From Agapanthus africanus (lineage: Eukaryota; Streptophyta; Magnoliopsida; Asparagales; Amaryllidaceae): a stretch of DNA of 64,000 bases. Under the pieces are notes generated by a model. That model saw nothing but the letters and a program-made list of their open reading frames with translations. It was not told the origin of the DNA and searched no databases. Both the position numbers and the translations under genes were made by a program. Every line of letters starts with the position of its first letter. The stretch's first letter is position 1. The stretch is from NCBI GenBank assembly GCA_030015575.1, contig JASDDO010000018.1, forward strand, positions 378,691,908 through 378,755,907. The letters run 5' to 3'. Below are positions 35,863-46,977 of this stretch, piece after piece.

Positions 35863-38800
35863 TCTGCGTGCGCTCTTGCAAGATCAGATTGGTTATTATT
35901 TTATCTAATCAGGATGGCTCCCACTGTTTTTATCAAATCTTCCTTCAAACCCTAAAAGGAAAGACTAGCCGGGATTAATTACACGCTACAAGTTCGCCAA
36001 TCTTTCAGCCAGGCCAGTGTCGATACTTTGAGAGAGGTTCCCCGTGCTTTCACACGGACCTAATTAAAGTAAACCTCGTTTTCCCAGAGGCGTAACCCCG
36101 TTGACACCTTTCTAGACACCTACTTGATCGGCTAATTGTAATGTGTAAAACTCTCCCGGGAGTAACAATTACTCGCAGTGGGTATCGGGATCCAACTATC
36201 TCATAGAAGGTATGCAATCTCATTGCAAATTTCAACACTTGAAATTCCCGATAATTTTGCCCCTAGCACCCTATGACCTTGACAGAGGTCAACAAACCAT
36301 AGGCTACTAGTCAAGTTCAACCCGTCATTTCTTGATTGAATCAAACCCACCCGCACGACCCTTGACGGAGGTCAACAAGTCCGTACGACTACCCTAACCC
36401 AATCTGCATCATATGCATAAGCAGATAAATACTAGTTAGCTACTGCACACTACGTCTTGACGGAGGTCAACAAACGTAGCACGAATACTAAGTAGGACTT
36501 ATCTGAAATGACGGAGGGCTACGACAGGTTTTTCTGAAAACCTATTGCGTAATGAACTTGATATCGTTGTAGAATCAAATGATTTTAAAATGGAGTGTTT
36601 TTTAGGTTTTTGCTAGTTTCGCTAAAGAGGTCACTCCCGGTGAAGGGATCGTCGGCTCTTTCCTCGTCGAATGAGGTGCAGGATATATCATATATATCAC
36701 TGTGCAAAGCAAGAACTAGAAAAGCAATCAAAAAACAAACCGAGGGTTGTAGCATCTGCCAGTTATTGCTAAAGGGGTCACTCCCGGTGAAGGGATCTCG
36801 GCCCTTTCCTTATCGAATAAGGTGCAGGATGTTCTACAAGGAACACCGCGATGCAAAGCAAGAACTGTAGCTACCTGTTTTGAAAATTCGATTCCACAAC
36901 ATCTTTTGGGTTTCTTTTATTTCATTAATCATATTAATGAAGTCCCATCTTTTAAGTCACCTAAACATCACAGATAAATACGACGTACACTTATGCCATC
37001 CGCATTCGCCTCGATGTCCCCTCGTGCACCGTTAGGTTAGGTAACTAACGACAGAGCGGGGCAGGGCTAGCGCGGGTGTAAAACATAAGTAACGTCTATA
37101 TAATATATCATATATACTATATACAACATTTATCACAACATATCAAATGATCACATCACAAATATCGCAGCAGAAGAAATATATGAAACATTGGATATAT
37201 TAGGACGTCCGTGTTTTTAATACGAGCCTGTATAAAACACGGATTCCACGGTCGCGATGAATAGCCAAACCCACACCCCTAGACCCCTACGACAGTGGCA
37301 AGCAACCCTACCAATTCTAGAGTTAGGAGACCCGGACTCGACTCCTCGAGTTGGTCTCCCACTGGACTCTAGAACCCGGTTACTTGTGCCCTCCTCCTTG
37401 GGTCTATCCTAGTGCGGAAAAGTAAATAATATACAAATGGTGACAGCAACCTCATCCCGGAAGTTCCCCAATAAAAGAATATTACATACATATAAATTTA
37501 CATGAATGAAAATGAAAAGCTCTCATCTCACATAAAACCCCCGGCTATTCGAAACGCGACGATCCAATATAACATATCCAGCAACACAGAACATCACATG
37601 TCATCAACGTAAGTAAATATGCGCATCCCAATTGTCGTTGACATATAGCAACGAAACCGGCGATATCACATATTACACTTACGGTCGCAGAAAAGAAAGT
37701 GTAAAACTACAACAGTTAGAATCCGCAACCTCCTTAGACATCGCATGCCTAACAATTATAAACCCCGCATTTTAGTCTCTATATCGAAAACATTTTTCAA
37801 TATCAAGTCGGGCAATTCAACAAGATTCCCGATATGCTGTTCGAATGCTCGTCGCAAACTTTAGTAGACGGCCGCACCCCCGAATGCCGTCGACGAAGTG
37901 CACTAAGGCGGAACACCACTGCCGCGAGCACCCAAACGGATGCTTTTGGCGACGGGGTTCTCCTACAGCCACTTGGTCGGGGCTATGGGGCGTGGATATC
38001 TATTAAGTTTATCCGGCGAGTATCCGCGTACGCTACGTGATTGCGACGGACTTTTGATCGCATCAAAATTCTGTGGCAACCGATCAAGCGAGACTAAACT
38101 GCTAGATTTATAACATCTGAATCAGTTATCTCATAACTACTTGTGGATTCCAAATATTGTATCACATTCCAGATAAATAGAAAATGTTAAACTTTCCGAT
38201 CGAACAATCAAACACCCAAGTTTTCCCGAAATAGCTCAACACATAAAATAAGTTTAAAAACATTCACTTCATACCACAATACCAACGGTCCAGCCGTAGA
38301 AGGGTCAAGCCAACGCCTTACATGTGGCACGCCGTACTGCCCCAAACCCTAAGGTTCAAAGGGCAGTTCAAGACGGTCACATAATCGAGTTAAGGTTTGT
38401 TGTCTTCTAGAGGGACCATCGCGTTACTTGCACTACTTAGAACGTTATTAAACTACGGAAAAATCCAACAATTGGAAATTTCCCGGCAGGGGAAAAAGTG
38501 GGTATTTATATCCGGTCGAACTTTTTAACATGTTCTAAAAATATCCGGAAAACATTACGAATTTAAAATTTTTGATCGAATCAACGAATACAAAATAATC
38601 CCCAAAATACTCAACACTTGAGTCAGAATAAAATAATACCCAGAAAATATATAAGCAGCAACTAGAATTACTGTGCAAAAAACCATCCCTAATACCCACA
38701 CCTTGCCGCGGAACCGCCGCCAAAGGGGGCTTATTGCCGCGGTTCCGCGGCCACGTGGACGAATTGGGGGCTTATTTTTCATGGTAATTCTTAGAAAACC

Positions 38801-38931
38801 CTGCTGAATTTTTTAGGTATTTTTAATATAGAAAAATCCCAGATTTCAAAAATTTTCCAGAGAGGGGGTTAATTTGTTGCGTCTGGGTTCGATCGGAGTT
38901 TTAACATCGTAAACACATAGCCTAATGCTCT
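35863..38931 (-). other. Non-coding leader of copia A element
   Basis: 3.07 kb without a credible ORF. On the minus strand from the PBS: paired CCGCGG palindromes at 38705-38760, the 'aacctaacggtgcacgagg' area near 37030, and two copies of the CTTCACCGGGAGTGAC block (36625-36650 and 36775-36800). Three TTGACxxxxGTCAAGG-type hairpins follow (near 36280, 36370 and 36465), then the polypyrimidine tract. The 91-codon plus-strand ORF at 36595 spans the two repeat copies and is an artefact of them. Confidence 0.75.
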
Positions 38932-38949
38932 AGCTAGGCTCTGATACCA
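38932..38949 (-). other. Primer binding site, initiator tRNA-Met
   Basis: On the minus strand TGGTATCAGAGCCTAGCT begins one base after the end of the 5' LTR. It is complementary to the 3' end of initiator tRNA-Met. Confidence 0.93.
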
Positions 38950-38950
38950 C

Positions 38951-41143
38951 TGTAGGGTTACTAGGCACACTCAAGCGGTTCCATAAGGCATCTACCATGC
39001 CAAATTAAAATTGTATGTGCCTAACAACTCTATGCAAGATCGTTAACTAGAGATTAGGCGAAAACTATGCAAGCAAACTACTTTGCTACTAAGTGAAAGG
39101 GATTACAACCTTTATAGATCCGGTCCTCCACTTCTAAAGCTCCATGATGATGTCCCTCCGCTGAGATCATCGGGATCCCGGACTCTAGCGATGGTTTCGT
39201 CGGAGAAATGAGCGGGCTAGGTCGTTGACTTCGGTGCCGAAGATGATCTACGTCGAGGCGACTTAAACTCAAGCTCCATCTTCAATTGGTCATGAACCTT
39301 GTGAAGAAAACACCCTATACAACATGGCAAGTGGTAGAGGATGAAGAAATAGGAAGTGGATTCACTTTGGATTTGGATTTCTCACTTGATTTCAACACTT
39401 GAAATTTTCTACCAAGCTTTCTTCACTTCATGAAGAAGAAGAAGAAGAAGAAAAGAAAATGAATTATATGAAAAGAAAATTCAAGTGAAGTCTATCATAT
39501 TGCAACCATGGGTGAGTTTAACCTTTGTAGAGACTAAACCTAGTTTAAGTTAATGGTTAGGTTAGTAAAAGTGTCATGCAAAACAAAATGGTGGACTTTG
39601 TCAAAGATGCTTGAAAGCTTCATGAAGCTTCAAGTAAAGACAATGAGAGCCACCATTTTATTTCACTAAAAATAAACAAAAACCCTAAACCATTAACTAA
39701 ACATGGTGTAAGTCATACACACACCCAAGTTTGCATGTATCATCAAACATGATACAATCTAGTGCACAAAAATATATCACATATACAACTTGTTCACATC
39801 AAGTGAGAAAATCAATCTTAAGTGAACCAATACTATTTAATGTAAAATAACATATCAAATATATAATTATACATTAAATCATTAAATCAATACTTGATTT
39901 AACGATCCGGTCATATCGCATATAACCGACTAATATAAAGTGTATCAATATATCGAATCAACACTTGATTCGGTAAACCGACTATATCACATATAAGATA
40001 CAAATCGCGAGAATAGAATTCAGTATCACATACTGGTATTATTCTCGGTCCCGCACATATCTCATAGGCGCTCCTATTTCGTTTCGCTTGAGCCAGGAAA
40101 CCTCTGTGTAGGACTCTAAAGACTCGTCAATACGCCGGCAGTAGGTGATGATCATATCAAACACCCACAAGCCGCAAGCGGTCTGCTAAACGTAACGGCC
40201 TCCTGGGTATTGAGCGATCAGAAGATCAACGAGCAAGCCCACTCACACTCTTGTGAATCCAACCAGTAACACTTACCGTACAGTCCGGTCTCTTCGTCTG
40301 ATATGTCGCATATCTTGTCTAGGGGTGGTAAACGTCAGACCCCAATAACTCGATAAGTCGTGTTGATATGAGGCTCATAACGGGTTGAGAAACTACTGGT
40401 AACACTTACCAGTAAATCCCTAAAGCAGCCTTGGCCAAGGACTTCCTGTTATAGCCAATCGAGCACAGCGCAACATCAACTCCCTATACCGGGAGAGACG
40501 AAACCCCTCCTATCGCTCATTGCCTCCATGTGATTCGGGTCTGTACCCAAAAGCCACCTTTTTGCACGCCCTCTTGGACGTGGTATGATGGAAATCAAAG
40601 CACAGTGGGAACCACATAAGACTCTATGACGATCTCGGGTCTACAGACTAACCTGTACCAGTGTCACCAGAGAACTGCCATCTGACGTAAGGTATAAAAC
40701 CATCTGGGAGTTCTCGGCGAGTCCGTCCAGTATACCCAGTCTCCACTGAGCACCCGTATATCATCTCTAATGTCAAACACCAATGGATATGGGATCATCC
40801 ATTGCCCATCTATATGGGTCGAGAAGCTACACGCTAGTCTACTCTGGTATATCGATGCCCCGTCTCGATACACCCATGACTAAGGACTTTGAAGGATGTA
40901 CTTATGGACTACCACGTCCCCACTAGTATGATCCGCATCATAGTCCAGGTAGTCAAGTACACAATCCAAGGGCTTTACCAACATGTAACAGAGAGACAAT
41001 CAGTGTACACGTTAAGATAAAGAGTAACCAGATAGCATACTATCATATCGAGCAAGAAAGTCATCCCTATACATGTCCAAGCATCCACTACAATATACAT
41101 CCTATGTATAGTAATGGCCTCTAGGGCATACATATAACTAACA
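38951..41143 (-). repeat. 5' LTR of the complete copia A element
   Basis: Nearly the same sequence as 30693-32889, with scattered single-base differences (for example aagagg/aagcgg and tttgtag/tttatag) and the two-unit U3 module at 39890-40020. The PBS adjoins its 3' end. Confidence 0.94.
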
Positions 41144-41385
41144 CATAGTCCATAGAGTTTAGTTTAGGGACGTTGTGGTCCATTGGATTTAAGGACACCA
41201 TAGTCCATAGAGGTTTAAGGACATCATAGTCCATGGAGTTTAGCTTAGGGACGTTGCGGTCCATTGGGTTTAAGGACATCATAATCCATAGAGGTTTAAG
41301 GACATCATAGTCCATGGAGTTTAGTTTAGGGACGTTGCGGTCCATAGTTAGTTTAAGGACATTACGGTCCATAGCTTGTTGGTTG
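41144..41385 (+). repeat. GGAC-N6-GTCC minisatellite, right half
   Basis: About nine further units. They form a higher-order pattern: one long unit (TTTAGTTTAGGGACGTTGCGG...) followed by two short units (TTTAAGGACATCATAGTCC...), repeated about three times. The 92-codon minus-strand ORF here is a translation of the repeat. Confidence 0.9.
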
Positions 41386-42960
41386 TCGGGACCCACCACC
41401 TCTCTGAAGACGTTGAATAATTACGACATATATCAGAGGTGTGGAGAGATGTACCCTTGAACCAAATTTCAGATTGAGGAATCATCAGTCATGAGCATGG
41501 AGGCTCGGTTTATTTAGAGATTTAATCTCAGGAAAGACTTAGCCAATCTGGGGTTGAAGTTGGCCTCTTATAATATTAAACACTAGTGTATGCTCAGTGC
41601 CCATGTGCTCCCACGTGATATTCTAAGGCAGTGTTAAACACTGAGATCTGAGATGCTTACGTGTGGCACGTGAGGCGCCATAGCAGTGTTAAACAATGAA
41701 AGTTAGGGCGCTCACGTGTGGCATGTGAGGCGCCATAGCCGTGTTAAACACTGAAAGTTAGGGCGCCCACGTGTAGCACGTGAGGCGCTTAGAGTTGGGC
41801 GCTGCCTCTTTTATTCTCTTATTCTAGTGCTGAGCACTTCTCAGAGGTCACGTGGGTCACGTGGCCCCAAAAATAGGGTTTATTCCCTTTTCTCTTTTAT
41901 AAGTGCTGAGCACTTCTCAGGGGTCACGTGGGGTTACGTGGCTAGATCTCAGTCTTTCATTTTTGCTCCTCAGAGGTGCTCATGTGGGAACACGTGATCT
42001 GTTACGTAATGTTTGAACACTAATGAATCATCAGGATGTTCTTCTATGGTTCCGAGGAATCAAGTTCTCCTTTTGTTTTTTGCAGGGATTAAATTCTTTT
42101 TAAAGGGTTAAACCCTAGTTTTAGAGGAATTAAATTTCCATACGTTTTGTTAGAGTAAAACTCTTTTGGATTCAGTTCTTTCCCCTAGATTTTGAATCTG
42201 CATGACAGAATCTCCCCGATGAGAATTAAATTCTCAACTTGTGGGAAGATCTGCTTCTGCAGATCTTAACCAGAGGAAGAACTAAGTTCTTTAAGAAAAG
42301 TTAAACTCTTGGTTTGAGAATTAAATTCTCTTTTTGTGGGAGCTTTTGGGAGGGGTTCCTCTTCGTTAGAGAATTAAATTCTCTCTCTATTTTTCTTCCC
42401 CTCTCCCTCTGTGTGTGTATCCTTTACCTCCTCTCCTTGCTCCTATTTATATGGGAGGAAAAAGAATCTATTTGTTAAGGGAATCTCTCATTGAGAGATC
42501 ATGATTTCAGGATCTTTTAGATCAATCGGTGAATTTTATTCACCGTTGGATTTTTAATCCAAAGGCTCTCTGTTTAACAGAGAAGATTTCTTATTTGTTT
42601 AATAAGATTATGAATATCTTGTTAGTTTTAACAAGATTAGAATTTTATTCTATCATATCTTTTTAGTTTAACAAGATCAGAAATATATTTTCTTAATATA
42701 GAATTTAATTTTATCATATAGGTATCTCGTTAGTTTAATAAGATTAGAATTTTATTCTAACATAGAATTCTGATCATATGAATATCATGTTAATTTAACA
42801 AGATTAGGAAAATATTTTCCTATGATAGAACTTTATTTTACCGGATGATCACCGTTGGATCATTGATCCAAAGGTCATATGTTTAACAGAGAATATCTTT
42901 TTAGTTTGAGAAAGATCAGAAAAATATTTCCCAACATAGAATTTAATTCTAGAATTTGAT
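41386..42960 (+). repeat. Non-coding region with successive small repeat arrays
   Basis: 41630-41795: three units of about 59 bases with 'gcgctcacgtgtggcacgtg' and 'cagtgttaaacactga' palindromes. 41828-41945: two units with GTGCTGAGCAC and CACGTG. 42215-42390: at least three GAGAATTAAATTCTC palindromes in different surroundings. 42590-42845: four to five units of about 62 bases with 'gttagtttaacaagattaga' and a 'ttttattctatcatat' tail. No ORF has any domain. Confidence 0.75.
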
Positions 42961-42978
42961 GGGAGTATTTTAAATTGG

Positions 42979-43515
42979 GGCGCTCATATGCCTTTGCATG
43001 TGAGAAGCAAGGGAACTCATGTGTTTAACACGTGACCCCTGCTGTGGGTTTTAGCCTGTTTATTTTTAGCGCTTATATGCTTTGCATATGAGCGCTCACG
43101 TATTTTACACGTGAGGCCTGTTTGGCCCTTAATTGTTTATTTTATTCAGCGCTCATACGCTTTACATATGAGCGCTCACGTGTTCTACACGTGAAGCCTG
43201 TTTGACCATTTAAGTTTATTTTATTCAGCGCTCATACGCTTTGCATATGAACGCTCACGTGTTTTACACGTGAGGCCTGTTTGTCCATTAATTGTTTATT
43301 TTATTCAGCACTCATACGCTTTGCATATGAGCGCTCACGTGTTTTACACGTGAGGCCTGTTTGGCCATTTAAGTTTATTTTATTCAACGCTCATACGCTT
43401 TGCATATTAGCGCTCACGTGTTTTACACGTGAGGCCTGTTTGGCCATTAATTGTTTTATTCTCAGCGCCCATATACTTTACATATGAGCACCCACGTGTT
43501 TAACACGTGAGGCCA
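42979..43515 (+). repeat. 79-bp tandem array of paired palindromes, 7 units
   Basis: Units start at 42979, 43069, 43149, 43228, 43308, 43387 and 43465. A typical unit is GCGCTCATACGC, a short gap, GCATATGAGCGC, then TCACGTGTTTTACACGTGA, then 'ggcctgtttggcc' and a T-rich spacer. Each unit therefore has three inverted repeats in a row, one built on CACGTG. The spacer alternates between 'attaattgtttatt' and 'atttaagtttatt'. Confidence 0.9.
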
Positions 43516-43650
43516 AATTTTGAGGACTCTCCCCCCTTTTTTATAAGGGAACAAGTAGCTCTTGGCCGAAAATTTTGGCGGGAACAAATGCCCCCCACTA
43601 CTTTGCCCACGTATGTATGTACGTGGGTGAAGTAGTGCAAAGTAATGTGT
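43516..43650 (+). other. Possible gypsy LTR R/U5 zone
   Basis: 'ttttggcgggaacaaatgcc' followed by CCCC and a 'cccacgtatgtatgtacgtg' palindrome. A 'gcgggaaca..gcccccca' motif is familiar from the LTRs of Tat-like plant elements, but I could not find a PBS or LTR end to confirm it. Confidence 0.35.
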
Positions 43651-43689
43651 GACCATAGAATTGAGGGCTTAGGGGACAAGTTCGGAGTC

Positions 43690-44170
43690 CTTGTAGCCTA
43701 AGACTTTCTAACTTTATGAGCCGTAAGAGTCTTATAAAGACTTTTCTCCCTACGAGTTGAGAGGATCCCGTAGGTGTATTTTCTCTTTAGGAATCGTGAG
43801 GATTCCTAAGTGTGTATTTTCTCTTGAGAGTCGTAAGAATCTCACAAGAGAATTTTTCCCCTTTACAAGTCGAGAGGACTCGTAACTGGTCGTTTCCCTC
43901 CTTGTTAAGATTCGACTTTGGAGAGTGTAGCCCGTGAATAGTCCAACTTGACCTCCTTGTAAGGCAGCAATGGCTTAGGAAACATGGCTAGGATCTGCCG
44001 CCTATGACTTTTCAACTTTACGAGCCGTGAGGGTCTCATAAAGACTTTTCTCCCTACGAGTCGAGAAGATCCCATAGGTGTATTTTCTCCTAAGGAATCG
44101 TGAGGATTCCTAAGTGTGTATTTTCTTTTGAGAGTCGTAAGGATCTCACAAGAGAATTTTCTTTTTATGC
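43690..44170 (+). repeat. Hairpin cassettes 1 and 2 (five modules each)
   Basis: Five successive inverted repeats share a loop close to GTCGTGAGGAT and are separated by 'gtgtattttctcc'-type spacers. Example arms: TAGGAATC/GATTCCTA (43788-43808) and CTACG/CGTAG (43750-43773). Cassette 1 covers 43710-43890 and cassette 2 covers 44015-44165. Each follows a 'gacttt.taacttta' lead-in. Equivalent cassettes stand at 46160-46335 and 46495-46680. Confidence 0.75.
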
Positions 44171-45235
44171 GCGGGGACACTAATTTCCCTGGGGTTCGAG
44201 ACGAATTGAGAGATTCCTGCAAAGACGCTGATTTCCTTGCGGGTCGAAACGAATCGAGAGATTCTCTCCAAGGACACTAATTTCCCTGAATCGAGAGGTT
44301 TTCGCCAAGGATGCTGATTTCCCTGAGGTCGAGACGAATCGAGAGATTCCTGTAAAGACACTGATTTCCTTGCGGGTCAAAATGAATCGAGAGGTTCTCG
44401 CCAAGGACGCTGATTTCCCTGAATCGAGGTTTTTGATAAGGACGCTGATTTTCCTGAGGTCAAAACGAATCGAGAGATTCCTGCAAAGACACTGATTTCC
44501 TTGCGGGTCGAAACGAATCGAGAGGTTCTCGCCAAGGAAACTGATTTCCTTGAATCGACGTTTTTGCCAAGGACACTGATTTCCCTAAGGTCGAGACGAA
44601 TCGAGAGATTTCTGCAAAGACACTGATTTTCTTGCAGGTCGAAATGAATCGAGAGGTTCTCGCGAAGGACACTGATTTTCCTGAATCGAGGTTTTTGCCA
44701 AGGACACTGATTTCCCTGAGGTCGAGACGAATCGAGAGATTCCTGTAAAGACACTGATTTCCTTGCGGGTCGAAACGAATCGAGAGGTTCTCGCCAAGGA
44801 CACTGATTTCCCTGAATCGAGAGGTTTTTGCCAAGGACACTGATTTCCCTGAGGTCGAGACGAATCGAGAGATTCCTGCGAAGACACTGATTTCCTTGCG
44901 GGTCGAAACGAATCGAGAGGTTCTCGCCAAGGACACTGATTTCCCTGAATCGAGAGGTTTTGCCAAGGACACAGATTTCCTTGGGGTCGAGACGAATCGA
45001 GAGATTCCTGCAAAGATATTGATTTCCTTGCGGGTTGAAACGAATCGAGAGGTTCTCGCCAAGGATGCTGATTTCCCTGAATCGAAAGGTTTTGCCAAGG
45101 ACACTGATTTTCCTGGGGTCGAGACGAATTGAGAGATTCCTGCAAAGACACTGATTTCCTTGCGGGTCAAAACAAATCGAGAGATTCTCGCCAAGGACGC
45201 TGATTTCCCTGAATCGATAGGTTCTTGAGTTGACT
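44165..45235 (+). repeat. 132-bp tandem array, 8 units, each with three 44-bp subunits
   Basis: The marker AGATTCCTG (or close) occurs at 44211, 44344, 44474, 44606, 44737, 44870, 45002 and 45134, spacing 130-133. Within a unit AAGGACACTGATTTCC-like text occurs three times, in the contexts CGAATCGAGAGATTCCTGC, CGAATCGAGAGGTTCTCGCC and AATCGAGAGGTTTTTGCC. Long Ser-rich minus-strand ORFs (up to 280 codons) arise because the period is a multiple of three; they have no other mark of a gene. Confidence 0.93.
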
Positions 45236-46100
45236 TGATTCCGAGATGGAGTATTGATCCGGCGGGGAGGTCATTGGTTGACTTGTTTCCGAGACGGAGC
45301 ATTGATCCGGCGCGGAGGTCATTGGCTGACTCTAGGTTATCTGTGAACCGTAGAGTCTTGGAACTGGGGACTTTGCCGTGGCTCCGATTGGTGACGTCGC
45401 GTCCGTATCCTGCTGGAATGAGGAGGAACGCCGTTCTTGGTCTCCAGACTGTAGATGTGGCCGTCGAGATTTGAAACTAGGGACTTTGCCATGGCTCCGC
45501 TTTGTTGTGGCTCTAAGGTCGGTTGTTGACGTCACGTCTGCATCCGGTTGGGGTGAGAAGAAACGCCGTTGTTGATTTTTAGGCTGTGGATGTGGTCGTC
45601 GAGATCTGACTTCCTTTTGACGCAGCCCAGTGGGGAAATGTAGTTCCCTTTCACTTATGCCCTTGAATTGTATACAAGGGTCAGTATGGACTCACCTGTA
45701 GGGAAAAAGTTTCATTCACACATTTTTTTTATTTTCTTTCCGCGATACTCTATCATTTCAGCTTTCATATCGCGAAAATCGCGATTGCCCAATCATTTCG
45801 GCTATTTTTCGCGGTGCCCAATCATTTCGACTATTTTTCTTTTTACTCGCTGCTTTTTATTGCGATTTGCCCAATCATTTCGGCTATATATATTTTTTTG
45901 TATTTTTGGCTCGTTGATTTTGTTGCGAGTATGGACCTGAGATCTGATACCAATCTTAGCATCAGTATCGCTGCGACTGGAATATTGCCAGGAGCGAATC
46001 ATCACTTGCCGTGAATGGACTTGGAATTTGTTACCGATTTAGGCATAAGCATCGTTACAATTGGGATATTTCCAGGAGCGAATCATCATTTGCCTTTGTC
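45230..46100 (+). repeat. Series of two- and three-copy direct repeats
   Basis: 45230-45330: two units of about 50 bases (TTGATCCGGCG...GAGGTCATTGG). 45353-45610: two units of about 120 bases (GGGACTTTGCCGTGGCTCCG). 45784-45890: GCCCAATCATTTCGGCTAT three times. 45925-46093: two units of about 85 bases ending GGAGCGAATCATCA. No ORF with domain similarity. Confidence 0.8.
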
Positions 46101-46129
46101 GATTCGAACAAAGGTGGCTTAGCAAACAG

Positions 46130-46680
46130 GGTTAGGATCCTGTCGCCTGAGGCTTTTGACTTCATGAGCCGTAAAGGTCTCATAAAGGTGTTTCTCCCTA
46201 CGAGTCGTGAGGATCTTGTAGGTACGTTTTCTCCTTAGGAATCGTGAGGATTCTTAAGTGCATATTCTCTTATAAGTCGTAAGGATCTTACAAGAGCGTT
46301 TTCTCCTTATAAGTCGAGAGGACTTACAAGTGTTGTTCACCAAATGGGGGAATTTCGCACTATCGGTGGGGTTAGGCGAGGGAACACTTATTTGTGTCCG
46401 TGGATTGTATACAAGGGTCAATATTGAACAGTTTGTAGTGCAATTTGAGGAATGTGATGGCTTAAGAACAGGTTCAGGCCCCTGTACTTTAAGACTTTTG
46501 AATCCTGTGAGCCGTGAGGGTCTCATAGGGGTATTCTCCTTACAAGTCGTGGGGATCTTGTAAGTGTAATTTCTCCTTAGGGATCATGAGAATTCCTAAG
46601 TGTGTTGTTCCCTTGTGAGTCGTAAGGATCTCACGTAGGTATTTTCTCCTTACAAGGTCGATAGGACCCTGCAAGTGCAC
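46130..46680 (+). repeat. Hairpin cassettes 3 and 4
   Basis: Same five-module order as at 43690-44170. Cassette 3 (46160-46335) has arms such as CTACGAG/CTTGTAG and CTTATAAG/CTTACAAG. Cassette 4 (46495-46680) has TTACAAG/CTTGTAA and TTGTGAG/CTCACG. The loop text stays near GTCGTGAGGAT. Between the cassettes lies about 150 bases of unrelated text. Confidence 0.75.
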
Positions 46681-46689
46681 AGGAATTTT

Positions 46690-46930
46690 TTTTACGAGTC
46701 TGCGCCCTTTCGGGTTTTCACAACTCGCCGGTAGCCCTGCTGTTTTTACTCATGGAGCCCTTTCGGGTTTTCATCCATGCCCATTTCGCTTATGGACATA
46801 CCTTTTTTTTAACAGTGATATTGCGCCTTTTTGGGTTTTCACAAGCTTGCCGGTAGCCCTGCTGTTTTTACTCACGGCGCCCATTTGGGTTTCATCCGTG
46901 CCCATCTTGCTTACGAACGTACCGTTTTTT
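46690..46930 (+). repeat. Two units of a ~118-bp repeat
   Basis: Both units contain 'tttcgggttttcacaa' or a close form, 'gccggtagccctgctgtttt', 'gggttt.catcc' and a T8 run. They end just before the B LTR at 46978. Confidence 0.8.
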
Positions 46931-46977
46931 TTGTTTTTTTTAGCTGGGTATTCCACTAGATTGTAAGACCTGTTTGT

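Larger units (their letters stand above)
30693..41143 (-). mobile_element. Complete Angela-type copia A element (10.45 kb) with target site duplication
   Basis: Both LTRs are present: 3' LTR at 30693-32889, 5' LTR at 38951-41143. Between them lie the PPT, decayed pol, leader and PBS. CATAG flanks it at 30688-30692 and 41144-41148, and the interrupted minisatellite unit is restored if the element is removed. By eye the LTRs differ at about nine positions in the first 340 aligned bases. Pol is far more damaged than the LTRs: frameshifts throughout, the integrase largely lost, RT motif YVDN. Confidence 0.95.

Noticed and set aside
41121..41399. 92-codon ORF with repeated MDYDVLKP-like peptide
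   Set aside because: Direct translation of the GGAC-N6-GTCC minisatellite; begins inside an LTR end.
42979..43515. CRISPR-like array
   Set aside because: Regular spacing, but spacers are near-identical instead of unique and the context is plant retrotransposon DNA; it is a tandem array.
44460..45302. 280-codon minus-strand ORF and several overlapping Ser/Arg-rich ORFs
   Set aside because: They are translations of the 132-bp tandem array, whose period is a multiple of three; three overlapping frames are open at once and none has a domain.
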